From: Agrococcus sp. SL85 | Lineage (GTDB): Bacteria > Actinomycetota > Actinomycetes > Actinomycetales > Microbacteriaceae | Length of the DNA: 64,000 bases | Direction: 5' to 3' | Assembly (NCBI RefSeq): GCF_026625845.1 | Contig: NZ_CP113066.1 | Location: forward strand, 2,480,001-2,544,000 | Made by a program: the position numbers and the translations under genes | The notes under the pieces: model-generated | Database searches by the model: none | Seen by the model: the letters and a program-made list of their open reading frames with translations, nothing else | What the model was told of the DNA's origin: nothing | Part shown: positions 1 to 7,755 of the stretch, piece after piece | Position numbering within the stretch: position 1 is the stretch's first letter | Layout: each line of letters opens with the position of its first letter

Positions 1-114
1 CATCGCGTGCTCGAAGGCGGTGCCCGACTGCAGCAGCTCGCGCAGCAGCCGGGTCGGCTCGGCGACCGCGTCGGCGACGTCGAAGCCGCCCGCGTGGTCC
101 CCCGATCCGTCCAT
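1..114 (-). CDS. MarR-family regulator, N-terminal fragment (runs off window)
   Basis: Only the first 38 codons are present, reading leftward from an ATG at 112-114. The fragment has an acidic start followed by a helix (EPTRLLRELLQSGTAFEHAM) of the kind that opens MarR-type winged-helix repressors. It is divergent from an MMPL exporter, a common arrangement for a MarR repressor and the pump it controls. A hexamer TAGGGT sits exactly 6 nt upstream of the ATG with no Shine-Dalgarno, so its mRNA may be leaderless. The family call rests on the short helix plus context; the DNA-binding domain lies outside the window. Confidence 0.5.
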   Translation of the reverse strand, partial: MDGSGDHAGGFDVADAVAEPTRLLRELLQSGTAFEHAM

Positions 115-120
115 GCCGCC

Positions 121-171
121 ACCCTACCGCGCGAAGTGTCGACTGTGTAGTATCTCGTCTATCTAGTTACT
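121..171. promoter_or_regulatory. Divergent marR/MMPL promoter region with candidate operator
   Basis: This short AT-richer island separates the two divergent genes. It holds an imperfect inverted repeat, AGTATCT (149-155) and AGTTACT (165-171), with a 9-nt spacer; one arm matches the reverse complement of the other at 6 of 7 bases. A minus-strand TAGGGT at 121-126 is the candidate -10 for the MarR-type gene. The position suggests the MarR-family protein represses both genes. The operator role is inferred. Confidence 0.4.
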
Positions 172-195
172 TGGCCATCGAGCAGAGGAGTCGCG

Positions 196-2345
196 ATGCG
201 CGCGATCATCGGATGGATCACCGGGGCCCGCACCTCCTGGACGGTGCTCGTCGCCTTCGTCCTCGCCGCTGGCGCGCTCTTCGCGCTCGGCTCGGGCAGC
301 GAGACCGAGTCGGCCCCCGCGGCGGGACTGCCCGCGAGCGCGGAGTCGGAGCAGGTGGCGGCGCTGCTCGACGAGTTCCCGGACGCCGACGCCACCTCGG
401 CGCTCCTCGTCTTCGACCGCGAGGGCGCCGAGCTCAGCGAGGCCGACCTCGCCACCATCCAGGCCAACGCCTTCGGCCCGCTCGCCGAGCTCTCGCGCGA
501 CGGCCAGGTGCCGCCGCCCCAGGTCTCCGAGGACGGCACCGTGGCGCTCGTCGTCGTGCCGCTGGACCCCGAGCCCGACGTCGAGGCGCAGTCGGCGCGC
601 GCCGAGGAGCTGCGCGAGGCCGCGCGCACCGACCTCGACGGCGTGCGCGCCTCCCTCACGGGCCCCGAGGGCTTCGAGACCGACATCGCCGCGGTCTTCG
701 AGGGCGCCGACGTCTCGCTGCTGCTGACGACCGTCGCGGTCGTCGCGGTGCTGCTGCTCATCACCTACCGCAGCCCGTTCCTGTGGCTCGTGCCCCTCGT
801 CGTCATCGGCGTCGCCGACGCGCTCGCGGGCATCGTCGCGCGCCGCGTGGCCGAGGCGGCGGGCGTCGTGCTCGACGCCTCCGTCACGGGCATCCTCTCG
901 GTGCTGGTCTTCGGCGCCGGCACCAACTACGCGCTGCTGCTCATCGCCCGCTACCGCGACGAGCTGCGGGTGCACGAGGACCGCAGGGAGGCGATGCGCG
1001 TCGCGCTGCGCGGCTCCGGCCCCGCGATCATCGCCAGCGGCTCGACCGTCGCGCTCGCCCTCGCCACGCTGCTGCTCGCCGAGCTCGGCGGCAACCGCGC
1101 GCTCGGCCTCGCCTGCGCCGTCGGCGTCGTGCTCGCCATGGTCATCGCGCTCACGGTGCTGCCCGCGGCGCTCCTGCTGTTCGGCCGCGGGCTCTTCTGG
1201 CCCTACGTGCCGAAGGTGGGCAGCGAGGGCACCGTGCAGCGCAGCGCGTGGGGCAGGCTCGGCCGCGCCGTCGCGCGCCGCCCCTCGTGGTGGTCGGCGC
1301 GGGCGTGCTCGCGCTCGCGGCCATGGCGAGCGGCGCGCTCTTCCTGCAGACGGGCCTCTCGCAGAACGACCGCTTCCTCGAGAAGCCGGAGGCCGTGGTG
1401 GGCCAGGAGGTGCTCGCCGAGGCCTTCTCCGCCGGCGCCACCTCGCCCACGACCGTCGTCGTCCCCGCCGACGAGGCGCAGGAGGCGGCGGAGGCGATCG
1501 CCGACGTCGAGGGCGTCGACGCCGTGCAGCCCGGGCCCACCACCGACGACCTCGCCCAGCTGCAGGTCACGCTCGACGCCGAGGCCGAGAGCAGCGCCGC
1601 GTTCACGACCATCGAGCGGCTGCGCGCTGCGCTCGACGACGTCGGCTCCGGCGAGGGGCTCGTGGGCGGGCTCGACGCCCGCTCGCTCGACACCGCGCAG
1701 GCGCAGGCGCGCGACCAGGCGCTCATCATCCCGCTCATCCTCGTGCTCGTGCTGCTCGTGCTCGTCGTGCTGCTGCGGGCGATCGTGGCACCGCTGCTGC
1801 TGCTCGTGGCGGTCGTGGCGAGCTTCTTCTCGGCGATCGGTGCGAGCTGGTGGCTCTTCCAGACGCCGTGGTTCGACTTTCCGGCGATCGACACGAACGT
1901 GCTGCTGTTCAGCTTCCTGTTCCTCGTCGCGCTCGGCGTCGACTACTCGATCTTCCTCGTGACGCGGGCGAACGAGGAGTCGGCAGCGCACGGCACGCGC
2001 GAGGGCATGGTGCGCGCGCTCTCGGCCACGGGCGCCGTGATCACGAGCGCCGGCATCCTGCTCGCCGCGGTCTTCGCGGTGCTCGGCGTGCTCCCGCTCA
2101 TCACGCTCACCCAGATCGGCATCATCGTCTGCGTCGGCGTCCTCATCGACACGCTGCTCGTGCGCACCGTGATCGTGCCGGCCTCGGCCTTCCTCACCGG
2201 CGACGCGTTCTGGTGGCCGCGGCGCCTGCCCGCCCGCGGCGACGCGGCGGACGGCGGATCGGGCGAGCACGATGGCGGAGCCGAGGAGGCGCCGGCCGTC
2301 GCGACGACGCGGCGCCAGCTGCGCGCCGCGCGACGATCCGGCTAG
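196..2345 (+). pseudogene. MMPL-family RND-type exporter, one frameshift
   Basis: MMPL proteins are proton-driven membrane exporters of lipids or hydrophobic drugs. The coding potential is a full two-lobed transporter of about 716 residues. The N-terminal lobe begins with a membrane helix at residues 10-30, then a periplasmic loop and a cluster of membrane helices through about residue 335. The second lobe has a large loop followed by VALGVDYSIFLVTRANEES and further helices. The reading frame changes near 1281-1285, about codon 362, where CGCCGCCCCTCG appears to have lost one C; restoring it reads ...VARRPLVVVGAG... continuously. The start is ATG 196 with AGAGGAG upstream. The break may be a sequencing error in the C-run or a true null allele. 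Divergence from a MarR-type gene suggests regulated drug or metabolite export. Confidence 0.8.
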
Positions 2346-2352
2346 GCGATCG

Positions 2353-2384
2353 GCGGCGAGGGTCGCGACGGCGGCCCTCGCCGC
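2353..2384. terminator. Bidirectional hairpin between MMPL and TetR genes
   Basis: A 10-bp perfect stem (2353-2362 with 2375-2384, 12-nt loop) lies in the 42-nt gap between the convergent MMPL and TetR genes. There is no U-tract, as is usual for GC-rich actinobacterial terminators. Confidence 0.5.
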
Positions 2385-2387
2385 GCC

Positions 2388-2989
2388 TCACAGCAGCGGC
2401 GAGCGCATGGCGCTGAGCGCGGCGAGCGGGCGGGCGGCGCCGCGCGCCGCCGCCTCGTGCTCTGCGAGCCTGCAGGGCCGAGGCCATCGCGGCGATGCCC
2501 GCGGCGGCGGCCGCGGCTCGCTCCCCCAGCGCGGGCTCCGCGCGTCGCAGCCGGCGCTCGACGAGTGCGGCGACGTCGGCGACGAGCGGCTCGAGCCTCG
2601 CCCGGGCGGCGGCGGCGAGCGCGGGGTCGTCCGCCGCGATCCGCCGCCGGCGTGCGGCGAGCGCCTCCGCCGTCGGGTCGAGGGCAGGCATCGAGACCAG
2701 CGCGAGCACGGCGGGCAGCAGGGGCTCATGGCCCTCGACGAGGCGCTGCGCAGCGTCGGCGTCGAGGCTCGGCAGCGCGCTGCCGAGCAGCGCCTCGTCG
2801 CGCCCGCGAAAGTGGTGGAAGAAGGTGCGACGACTCACGCCCGCGCACTCGCAGACGGCGGCGACCGTGACCGCGGCGGCGCCGCGCTCCTCGGCGAGCC
2901 TCGAGGGCCGCGACCTCGAGCGCCGCGCGCGTCGCCCGACCGCGGGCGTTCGGGGCCGGTCGGCGGTCGGAGGCCGAGGGCGCGCTCAC
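2388..2989 (-). pseudogene. TetR-family repressor, two identical-type frameshifts
   Basis: The composite protein of about 199 residues has the TetR helix-turn-helix: LELAEERGAAAVTVAAVCECAG followed by VSRRTFFHHFRGRDEAL. The start is GTG at 2989, overlapping the TGA of the upstream glycosyltransferase by 4 nt (GTGA), so the two are translationally coupled. Two 1-nt insertions break the frame: AGCCT at 2897-2901 (intended AGCT, near codon 30) and AGCCT at 2467-2471 (near codon 173). Removing one base at each restores an uninterrupted protein ending ...LSAMRSPLL. It probably represses its own operon through the palindrome at 4227-4241. Because both lesions are the same motif change seen elsewhere in the window, a sequence artefact is more likely than decay. 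Confidence 0.75.
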
Positions 2990-4213
2990 TGCGCGCCCTC
3001 GAGGCGACGCTCGAGCCAGCGCGCGGCCGCGCCCGTGCCGTCCTCCGCCCGGATGCGACGGCCGAGCGCCGCGGCGCGCTCGCGCATCCCCACGTCGCGC
3101 AGCGCTGCCGCCATGGCCTCCCCGAGGCCCTCGGCGGTGAGCGCAGACGCCCGCGGCGCGGGCGGGGCCACGCCGAGGCTCGCTCGCCCGCCTCGCCCAG
3201 AACGGCTGCTCGGCGCCGAAGGGCACGATGACCGCCGGCACCCCGGCCGCGAGCGCCGCGGCCGTCGTGCCCGCGCCGCCGTGGTGCACGGAGGCCGCGG
3301 CCCGCGGCAGCACGAGGCCGTGTGGCGCCGCGTCGACGGCGAGCACCGCCCGGCCGTCGCCGGGCTCGTGCGCCGTGGCCGGGTCGATGAGCAGCAGCCG
3401 CGCGCCAGCCGCCGCGGCGGCCCGCTCCACCGTGCGCCGCAGCGCCCAGGGATCGCCGGCGGCCATGCTGCCGAAGCCGGCGACGACGGTCGGGCCCTCG
3501 TCGAGGAACGCGGCGACCGGCTCGGGCAGGGAGCCCTCGGGCTCCGGCAGGAACCAGTAGCCGGTCGCGACGCGCTCACCGCCGGCGCCCGAGCGCAGCG
3601 GCACGACGTGCGGGCTGAGGCCGTAGAGCGCGCCGCGATCGGCCGGCGCGACCCTCCGCACCCCGAGCGCCCGCATCGCCGCCGCGCGCGGGGCGCGCAG
3701 GAGCGCGGCGATCGCGACGTCGCCGATGGCCCCGCCGACCAGGTTCAGGACGCCGCCCGGCCCTGCGGGCAGCGCGGCGAGCAGCGGTGCCGGGTAGGCG
3801 CGGGAGGGCGCGGCGATCGGCTGCAGCTCGGCGGCGATCCAGGGCACGCCGAGGGCGGTCGCGACGGGCCGGCCGATCGAGGAGCCCCCGATGCCGCCGA
3901 GCACCGCGTCGACGCCCGCGAGGTGCTGCCGCGCCTGCGCCGCCCAGCCGGGCACGCGCTCCAGCACGGCCCGGCCCGCCTCGCGGAGGCCACCCATCCG
4001 CGCCCCCTGCGCCTCGAGCGCGATGGCGCGCACGGTCGCCGCATCCGGGCCGGCGAGCGGCAGCGTCGCCGCGCCGACGCGTTCGAAGAGCCACGCGAGG
4101 TCATGCGGCGCGACGGCCCGCACCTCGTGGCCGCGGGCGATGAGCGCCGAGGCGAGCGCGGCGTAGGGCTGCACCCCGCCCCGGGTGTCCTGGGTGACCA
4201 TGCCGAGCCGCAT
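2986..4213 (-). pseudogene. UGT/MGT-like glycosyltransferase (GT1 family), frameshifted
   Basis: GT1 enzymes move a sugar from a nucleotide-sugar to a small molecule; macrolide-inactivating MGT proteins belong here. The composite protein is about 408 residues with a GT-B architecture: an N-terminal acceptor domain beginning MRLGMVTQDTRGGVQPYAAL, and a C-terminal donor domain containing SVHHGGAGTTAAAL near residue 310, the signature of UGT-type transferases. One extra base in AGGCT at 3176-3180 breaks the frame near codon 345; removing it joins FWARRASEL to GVAPPAPRASALTAEG. The start is ATG 4213 with AGAGGA upstream. It is co-transcribed with a TetR repressor, which fits an inducible detoxification or resistance unit. 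The substrate cannot be told from sequence. Confidence 0.72.
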
Positions 4214-4226
4214 CCGGATCCTCTCT

Positions 4227-4241
4227 TTGCACTGTGTGCAA
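4227..4241 (-). promoter_or_regulatory. Palindromic operator upstream of glycosyltransferase-tetR
   Basis: A perfect inverted repeat, TTGCAC-TGT-GTGCAA, lies 14 nt upstream of the glycosyltransferase ATG. On the minus strand a TACGAT/GATATT -10-like element abuts it. A 15-bp palindrome on the promoter of an operon whose second gene encodes TetR is a natural autoregulatory site; binding is inferred. Confidence 0.55.
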
Positions 4242-4279
4242 TATCGTACCGCGGGACGTCGCGCCGCTCCCCCGTGTCG

Positions 4280-4306
4280 TTGACGAGCGGCGGCGGCGTT
4301 CCGTAC
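4280..4306 (+). promoter_or_regulatory. Promoter of the Mn riboswitch-terC transcript
   Basis: A -35 TTGACG (4280-4285) and -10 TACCCT (4301-4306) are 15 nt apart (16 if GTTGAC is used), just before the riboswitch core. The spacing is slightly short but both hexamers suit actinobacterial sigma-70 promoters. Confidence 0.5.
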
Positions 4307-4310
4307 CCTG

Positions 4311-4443
4311 GATGCAAGGAGGGGAGTAGTCCCCCGGCATCCGTCGTCACTCCGTGCCCGCCATCGGGCTCCGGCGGGTGCGGGACCGCCACGGCGGCCC
4401 CCGGTCGAGACCTCCAGTTGCAGCAGCCGACTGGAGGCTTCCC
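4311..4443 (+). promoter_or_regulatory. yybP-ykoY manganese riboswitch controlling terC
   Basis: The leader opens with GCAAGGAGGGGAGTAGTC, matching the conserved GGGGAGUAGC entry of the yybP-ykoY class, and near the 3' end carries CGGTCGAGACCTCC, the other conserved side of the Mn-binding junction. The 3' platform is visible: CCTCCAGT (4411-4418) pairs perfectly with ACTGGAGG (4430-4437), burying the only Shine-Dalgarno, GGAGG, 6 nt before the terC ATG. The same CCTCC belongs to the GAGACCTCC aptamer strand, so aptamer folding and SD sequestration are mutually exclusive. This predicts translational ON switching by Mn. The class is known to sense Mn and to sit upstream of TerC-family genes. 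Confidence 0.8.
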
Positions 4444-5466
4444 ATGGACGTACCCGTCTACGCCTGGCTCGCGGTGCTCGCCGTCATCGTGGCGATGCTC
4501 GCGATCGATCTCTTCGCCCACCGCAGGGCGCACGTCATCGGCGTGCGCGAGGCCCTCGTGTGGTCGATCGTCTGGGTGCTCTCGGGCATCAGCTTCGGCC
4601 TCGTCGTCTGGTCGACGTGGGGCGCCGAGGCGGGCCAGCAGTACTTCGCCGGCTACGTCATCGAGAAGTCGCTCGCGGTCGACAACGTGTTCGTCTGGGC
4701 CATCATCTTCGCGGCCTTCGCGGTGCCCCGCGAGTACCAGCACCGCGTGCTCTTCCTCGGCGTGCTGGGCGCGCTCGTGTTCCGCGGCATCTTCATCGCG
4801 GCGGGCGCGGCGCTCATCGAGAGCTACTCGTGGATCCTCTACGTCTTCGCCGCGTTCCTCATCCTCACGGGCATCCAGATGCTGCGCACGAGGAACGAGC
4901 ACGCGCACCCCGAGCGCTCGCGCGTGCTGCGCCTGTTCAAGCGCTTCGTGCCCATGACGGACGCCTACTTCGGGCAGCGCTTCCTCGTGCGGCGGGCGGG
5001 CGTCGTCCTGGCGACGCCGCTGCTCGCGGTGCTCGTGCTCGTCGAGGTGACCGACATCGTCTTCGCGGTCGACTCGATCCCGGCGATCTTCGCGGTCACG
5101 TCGGAGCCGTTCCTCGTGTTCACGGCCAACGCGTTCGCGATCCTGGGCCTGCGCGCGATGTACTTCCTGCTCGCCGACCTCATCCACCGCTTCGTCTACC
5201 TGAAGGTGGGGCTCGCGATCGTGCTCGTGTGGGTGGGCGTGAAGATGGCCCTGCTCGACGTGCTCTACATCCCCACGCTCGTCTCGCTCGCGGTGGTCGC
5301 GACGGTCATCGCGGCCTCGATCGCCGCCTCCCTCCTCCGCACCCGCGGCCAGGGGCGGCGCGAGGTGGTCGCGGAGCCGGCGGGCGCCTACCGCGTGGCA
5401 TCCGACGAGGAGGTGGCTGAGCTCGAGCCGCTCCTGCGGCGCGGGCGGGCGCTCGCGCGGCGCTGA
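4444..5466 (+). CDS. TerC-family integral membrane protein, probable metal (Mn) homeostasis
   Basis: TerC-family proteins are multi-helix membrane proteins linked to Mn export and to metalation of secreted proteins. This 340-residue protein has about eight hydrophobic helices and the family's acidic membrane motifs: EKSLAVDNVFVWAIIF (near residue 73) and EVTDIVFAVDSIPAIFAVT (near 205), whose Asp/Glu residues likely bind cation. A basic loop with RNEHAHPERSRVLRLFKRF separates the halves. The chosen ATG has GGAGG 6 nt upstream, buried in the riboswitch hairpin; longer upstream reading would run through the aptamer. The cytoplasmic tail is charged and rich in Arg/Glu. Mn control of the leader supports a role in Mn export. 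Confidence 0.85.
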   Translation: MDVPVYAWLAVLAVIVAMLAIDLFAHRRAHVIGVREALVWSIVWVLSGISFGLVVWSTWGAEAGQQYFAGYVIEKSLAVDNVFVWAIIFAAFAVPREYQHRVLFLGVLGALVFRGIFIAAGAALIESYSWILYVFAAFLILTGIQMLRTRNEHAHPERSRVLRLFKRFVPMTDAYFGQRFLVRRAGVVLATPLLAVLVLVEVTDIVFAVDSIPAIFAVTSEPFLVFTANAFAILGLRAMYFLLADLIHRFVYLKVGLAIVLVWVGVKMALLDVLYIPTLVSLAVVATVIAASIAASLLRTRGQGRREVVAEPAGAYRVASDEEVAELEPLLRRGRALARR

Positions 5467-5483
5467 CGGCCGTCTCTCGGCCG
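5467..5483. terminator. Short hairpin between convergent terC and methyltransferase genes
   Basis: CGGCCG (5467-5472) and CGGCCG (5478-5483) form a 6-bp stem with a TCTCT loop immediately after the terC stop. It is small and lacks a U-run, so its function as a terminator is uncertain. Confidence 0.3.
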
Positions 5484-5492
5484 CCGGGCGCC

Positions 5493-6405
5493 TCAGCCGG
5501 CGGCGCCCTCGAGCGACCGGGCGATGCGTCGGATGGCGTCCGGGCCCACGCGGCAGCAGCCGCCCACGAAGCGCGCCCCGGCCGCGACCCACGCGGCCGG
5601 GAGCGCCTCGTCGAACCCGGGCGCGCCCACCCAGCGGCGCGCCCGGGCGTCCCACGCCTCACCGGCGTTGGGGTACGCGACGGCGGGCGCGCCGCTCGCG
5701 GCGACGACGGCGCGCACGGCCGGCAGCGCATCCGCGGGCGCGCAGCAGTTCACGCCCGTCGCGACGATGGCGCGGGAGCCTGCCGCGAGCGCGAACGCCT
5801 CGGCGGCGGGCCGGCCGTCGCGCAGCCGGTCGCCGTCGACGGTGCACGAGAGCCAGGCGGGGAGGCCGAGCTCCTCGGCCAGGTCCACGAGCACCGCCGC
5901 CTCGTCGAGGTCGGGGATCGTCTCGATCGCGAGGAGGTCGGGCCCCGCGGAGGCGAGCAGGCTCCATGCGCGGGCCGTGGAAGTCGCGCAGCGCTCCCCT
6001 GCTGAGGCCGTACCGGCCGCGGTACTCGGCGCCGTCGGCGAGCACTGCGCCGTAGGGGCCGACCGAGGCGGCGACGAGGCGCGGCACGGGCTCGCGCTCG
6101 GCGGCCGCGAGCTCGTCGCGCACCTCGCGCGCGAGCGCGACGCTGCGGCGGATGAGCCGCTCGGCCTCGGCTCGGGCCATGCCCGCGCGCGCGAAGCCCT
6201 CGACGCTCGCCTGGTAGCTCGCGGCCGTGGCGACGTGCGCGCCCGCCGCGAAGTAGGCGCGGTGCACCGCGGCGATCTCGTCGGGCGCATCGCGGAGCAG
6301 CCGCGCCGTCCAGAGCGCATCGGTGAGGGCGTGGCCGCGGTCGGCGAGGGCGTTCGAGAGCCCGCCGTCGAGCACGACGACCTGCGACTTCCCGGGAGGC
6401 AGCAT
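5493..6405 (-). pseudogene. mmuM: Homocysteine S-methyltransferase (MmuM-like), frameshifted
   Basis: These zinc enzymes make methionine by moving a methyl group from S-methylmethionine (or SAM) to homocysteine. The composite 303-residue protein shows VVLDGGLSNALADRG near the N-terminus and the family zinc site: the single Cys of ATGVNCCAP and the C-terminal paired Cys of FVGGCCRVGP. One extra base in AGGCT at 5959-5963 shifts the frame near codon 148; removing it gives GPRMELLASAGPDLLAIETIPD, the expected conserved stretch. The start is ATG 6405, preceded by a G-rich GGATGGGCGG. It stands alone, convergent with terC. The lesion is the recurrent AGCTC insertion, so the gene may be intact in the cell. 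Confidence 0.78.
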
Positions 6406-6534
6406 CCGCCCATCCTCGCGGATCCGGCATGGCGGCAGCGGCGAGCGCGCGCCGACCGCGCGGTGCTCGCGCGAGGCGCGGTGCGCTCCCGGTGCGCGGC
6501 GCCACCGCGAAGCGCGGCTCGCGGCGCCGCCGCG

Positions 6535-6981
6535 TCAGGGCGCGGGCGCGACGATCGCGCCCTGGCAGCTCCGCCGCACCTCGGCGGCCGCGGCCCGGCT
6601 CGGGCTCCCCCACTCCTCCACGCGGGCATCCCAGTACTCGTCGTAGGCGGCGACCTCGAGGGTGTACGACTGCGGCAGCTCGCCCACGAGCTCGAGGTGC
6701 TCGAGCGCGATGGCGACGGAGGCGTCGTCGTCGCTGCGGCCGAGGAAGTGGTACCAGCTGCACTGCCAGGACTGCAGCGCGAGCGCATCCGGGTAGGACG
6801 ACTCGAACATGCCGGCGGGCTCGGCGACGTGCGCGGCCGGCACCTCGGGCGGACAGGCGTAGCCGACGGGCAGCGGATCGGGGATGCCCTCGACGGCGAT
6901 CGGGAAGTACGCCTGCAGCTCTGCCGCCGTGATCGCGCGCGGCAGGGCCTCGCCGCGGGCGGCGAGCACCGATCCTGGCAT
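6535..6981 (-). CDS. Hypothetical protein, 148 aa
   Basis: I do not recognise the family. The protein is soluble-looking, rich in Ala, Glu, Tyr and Trp (SSYPDALALQSWQCSWYHF), with three Cys (in YACPPE, WQCSW, RSCQG). There is no signal peptide from the chosen ATG, which has GGAGG 6-7 nt upstream. The sequence resembles the mature part of small actinobacterial secreted proteins, so a lost or mis-called N-terminus is possible. It lies 84 nt downstream of the methyltransferase gene on the same strand and may be the third gene of that transcript. Confidence 0.55.
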   Translation of the reverse strand: MPGSVLAARGEALPRAITAAELQAYFPIAVEGIPDPLPVGYACPPEVPAAHVAEPAGMFESSYPDALALQSWQCSWYHFLGRSDDDASVAIALEHLELVGELPQSYTLEVAAYDEYWDARVEEWGSPSRAAAAEVRRSCQGAIVAPAP

Positions 6982-7065
6982 CGCGGGCCTCCGCCGTCAA
7001 CGAAGCGGAACGCCCTTCAGCGTCACGCTGCTCGGCTGCTGGGGCGCGCGGCTCCGCCGCCCGCG

Positions 7066-7755
7066 TCAGCGCACGCTGCCTGCGACGACCACGATGTGGC
7101 TGCCGCGCAGCTCGCGCCGCCGCACGTCGACGGCATCCCGCTCGAGCAGCCGCCAGGGGCGGGCGGCGAGGTCGGCGCCGCCGATCGCGCACGCGAGGCG
7201 CGCGAGCGGCGAGAGCAGCCGCGCGGCGCCCGTCGGCGGCTGCATGTCGACGATGCACGCGCGGGCGCCGGGGCGCAGCACCGCGCACGCCGCGCGCCAC
7301 GCCGCGTCCGGATCGTCGACGACGCTCATGGCGTAGGTCGCGATGACCGCGTCGAAGCCTCGCTCCTCCGGTGCCGAGGCGGCCGAGTCCCCGCCGTGCG
7401 CAGCCCGGTCCGCAGCAGGCGCGAGCGCGCGGGCGTCGAGGGCCGTGACGTCGGCCTGCACGAGCGTCACCGAGCGCCAGCCGTGGCGCGCGACGCGGCG
7501 CCGCGCGACCGCGAGCATGCTCGCGCTGCGGTCGACGGCCACGACCCGGCCGGTCGGCCCCACGCGCTCGACGAGCCCCGGCAGGTTGAGCCCGGTGCCG
7601 CAGCCGAGGTCGAGCACGGCGTCGCCCTCGCGCAGCCCGAGCATGTCGATGCCCGCCTCGCGTCCCGCGCGGTAGACGGGCTCGCCCGAGACCGCGTCGT
7701 ACCAGGCGGCGCCCCACCCGTAGATGCCGCCGCGCGGCCGGGCGCGCCCGCTCAT
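7066..7755 (-). CDS. Class I SAM-dependent methyltransferase
   Basis: This 229-residue enzyme has the Rossmann SAM-binding motif I VLDLGCGTGLNLPGL (residues about 45-60), an acidic end of strand 2 in VVAVDRSAS, and motif III-like FDAVIATYAMSVVDDP. These place it in the UbiE/UbiG-like class I family acting on a small molecule; the substrate is unknown. Its ATG overlaps the TGA of the upstream disulfide reductase by 4 nt (ATGA), so the two are translationally coupled and probably work in one pathway or stress response. Confidence 0.8.
   Translation of the reverse strand: MSGRARPRGGIYGWGAAWYDAVSGEPVYRAGREAGIDMLGLREGDAVLDLGCGTGLNLPGLVERVGPTGRVVAVDRSASMLAVARRRVARHGWRSVTLVQADVTALDARALAPAADRAAHGGDSAASAPEERGFDAVIATYAMSVVDDPDAAWRAACAVLRPGARACIVDMQPPTGAARLLSPLARLACAIGGADLAARPWRLLERDAVDVRRRELRGSHIVVVAGSVR

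Noticed and set aside
1255..1260. AGGCTC in the MMPL gene as an eighth copy of the recurrent insertion
   Set aside because: It reads AGG CTC in frame within the conserved WGRLGRAVARRP segment, and deleting a base there leads to the wrong frame; the break lies about 25 nt further on in a C-run.
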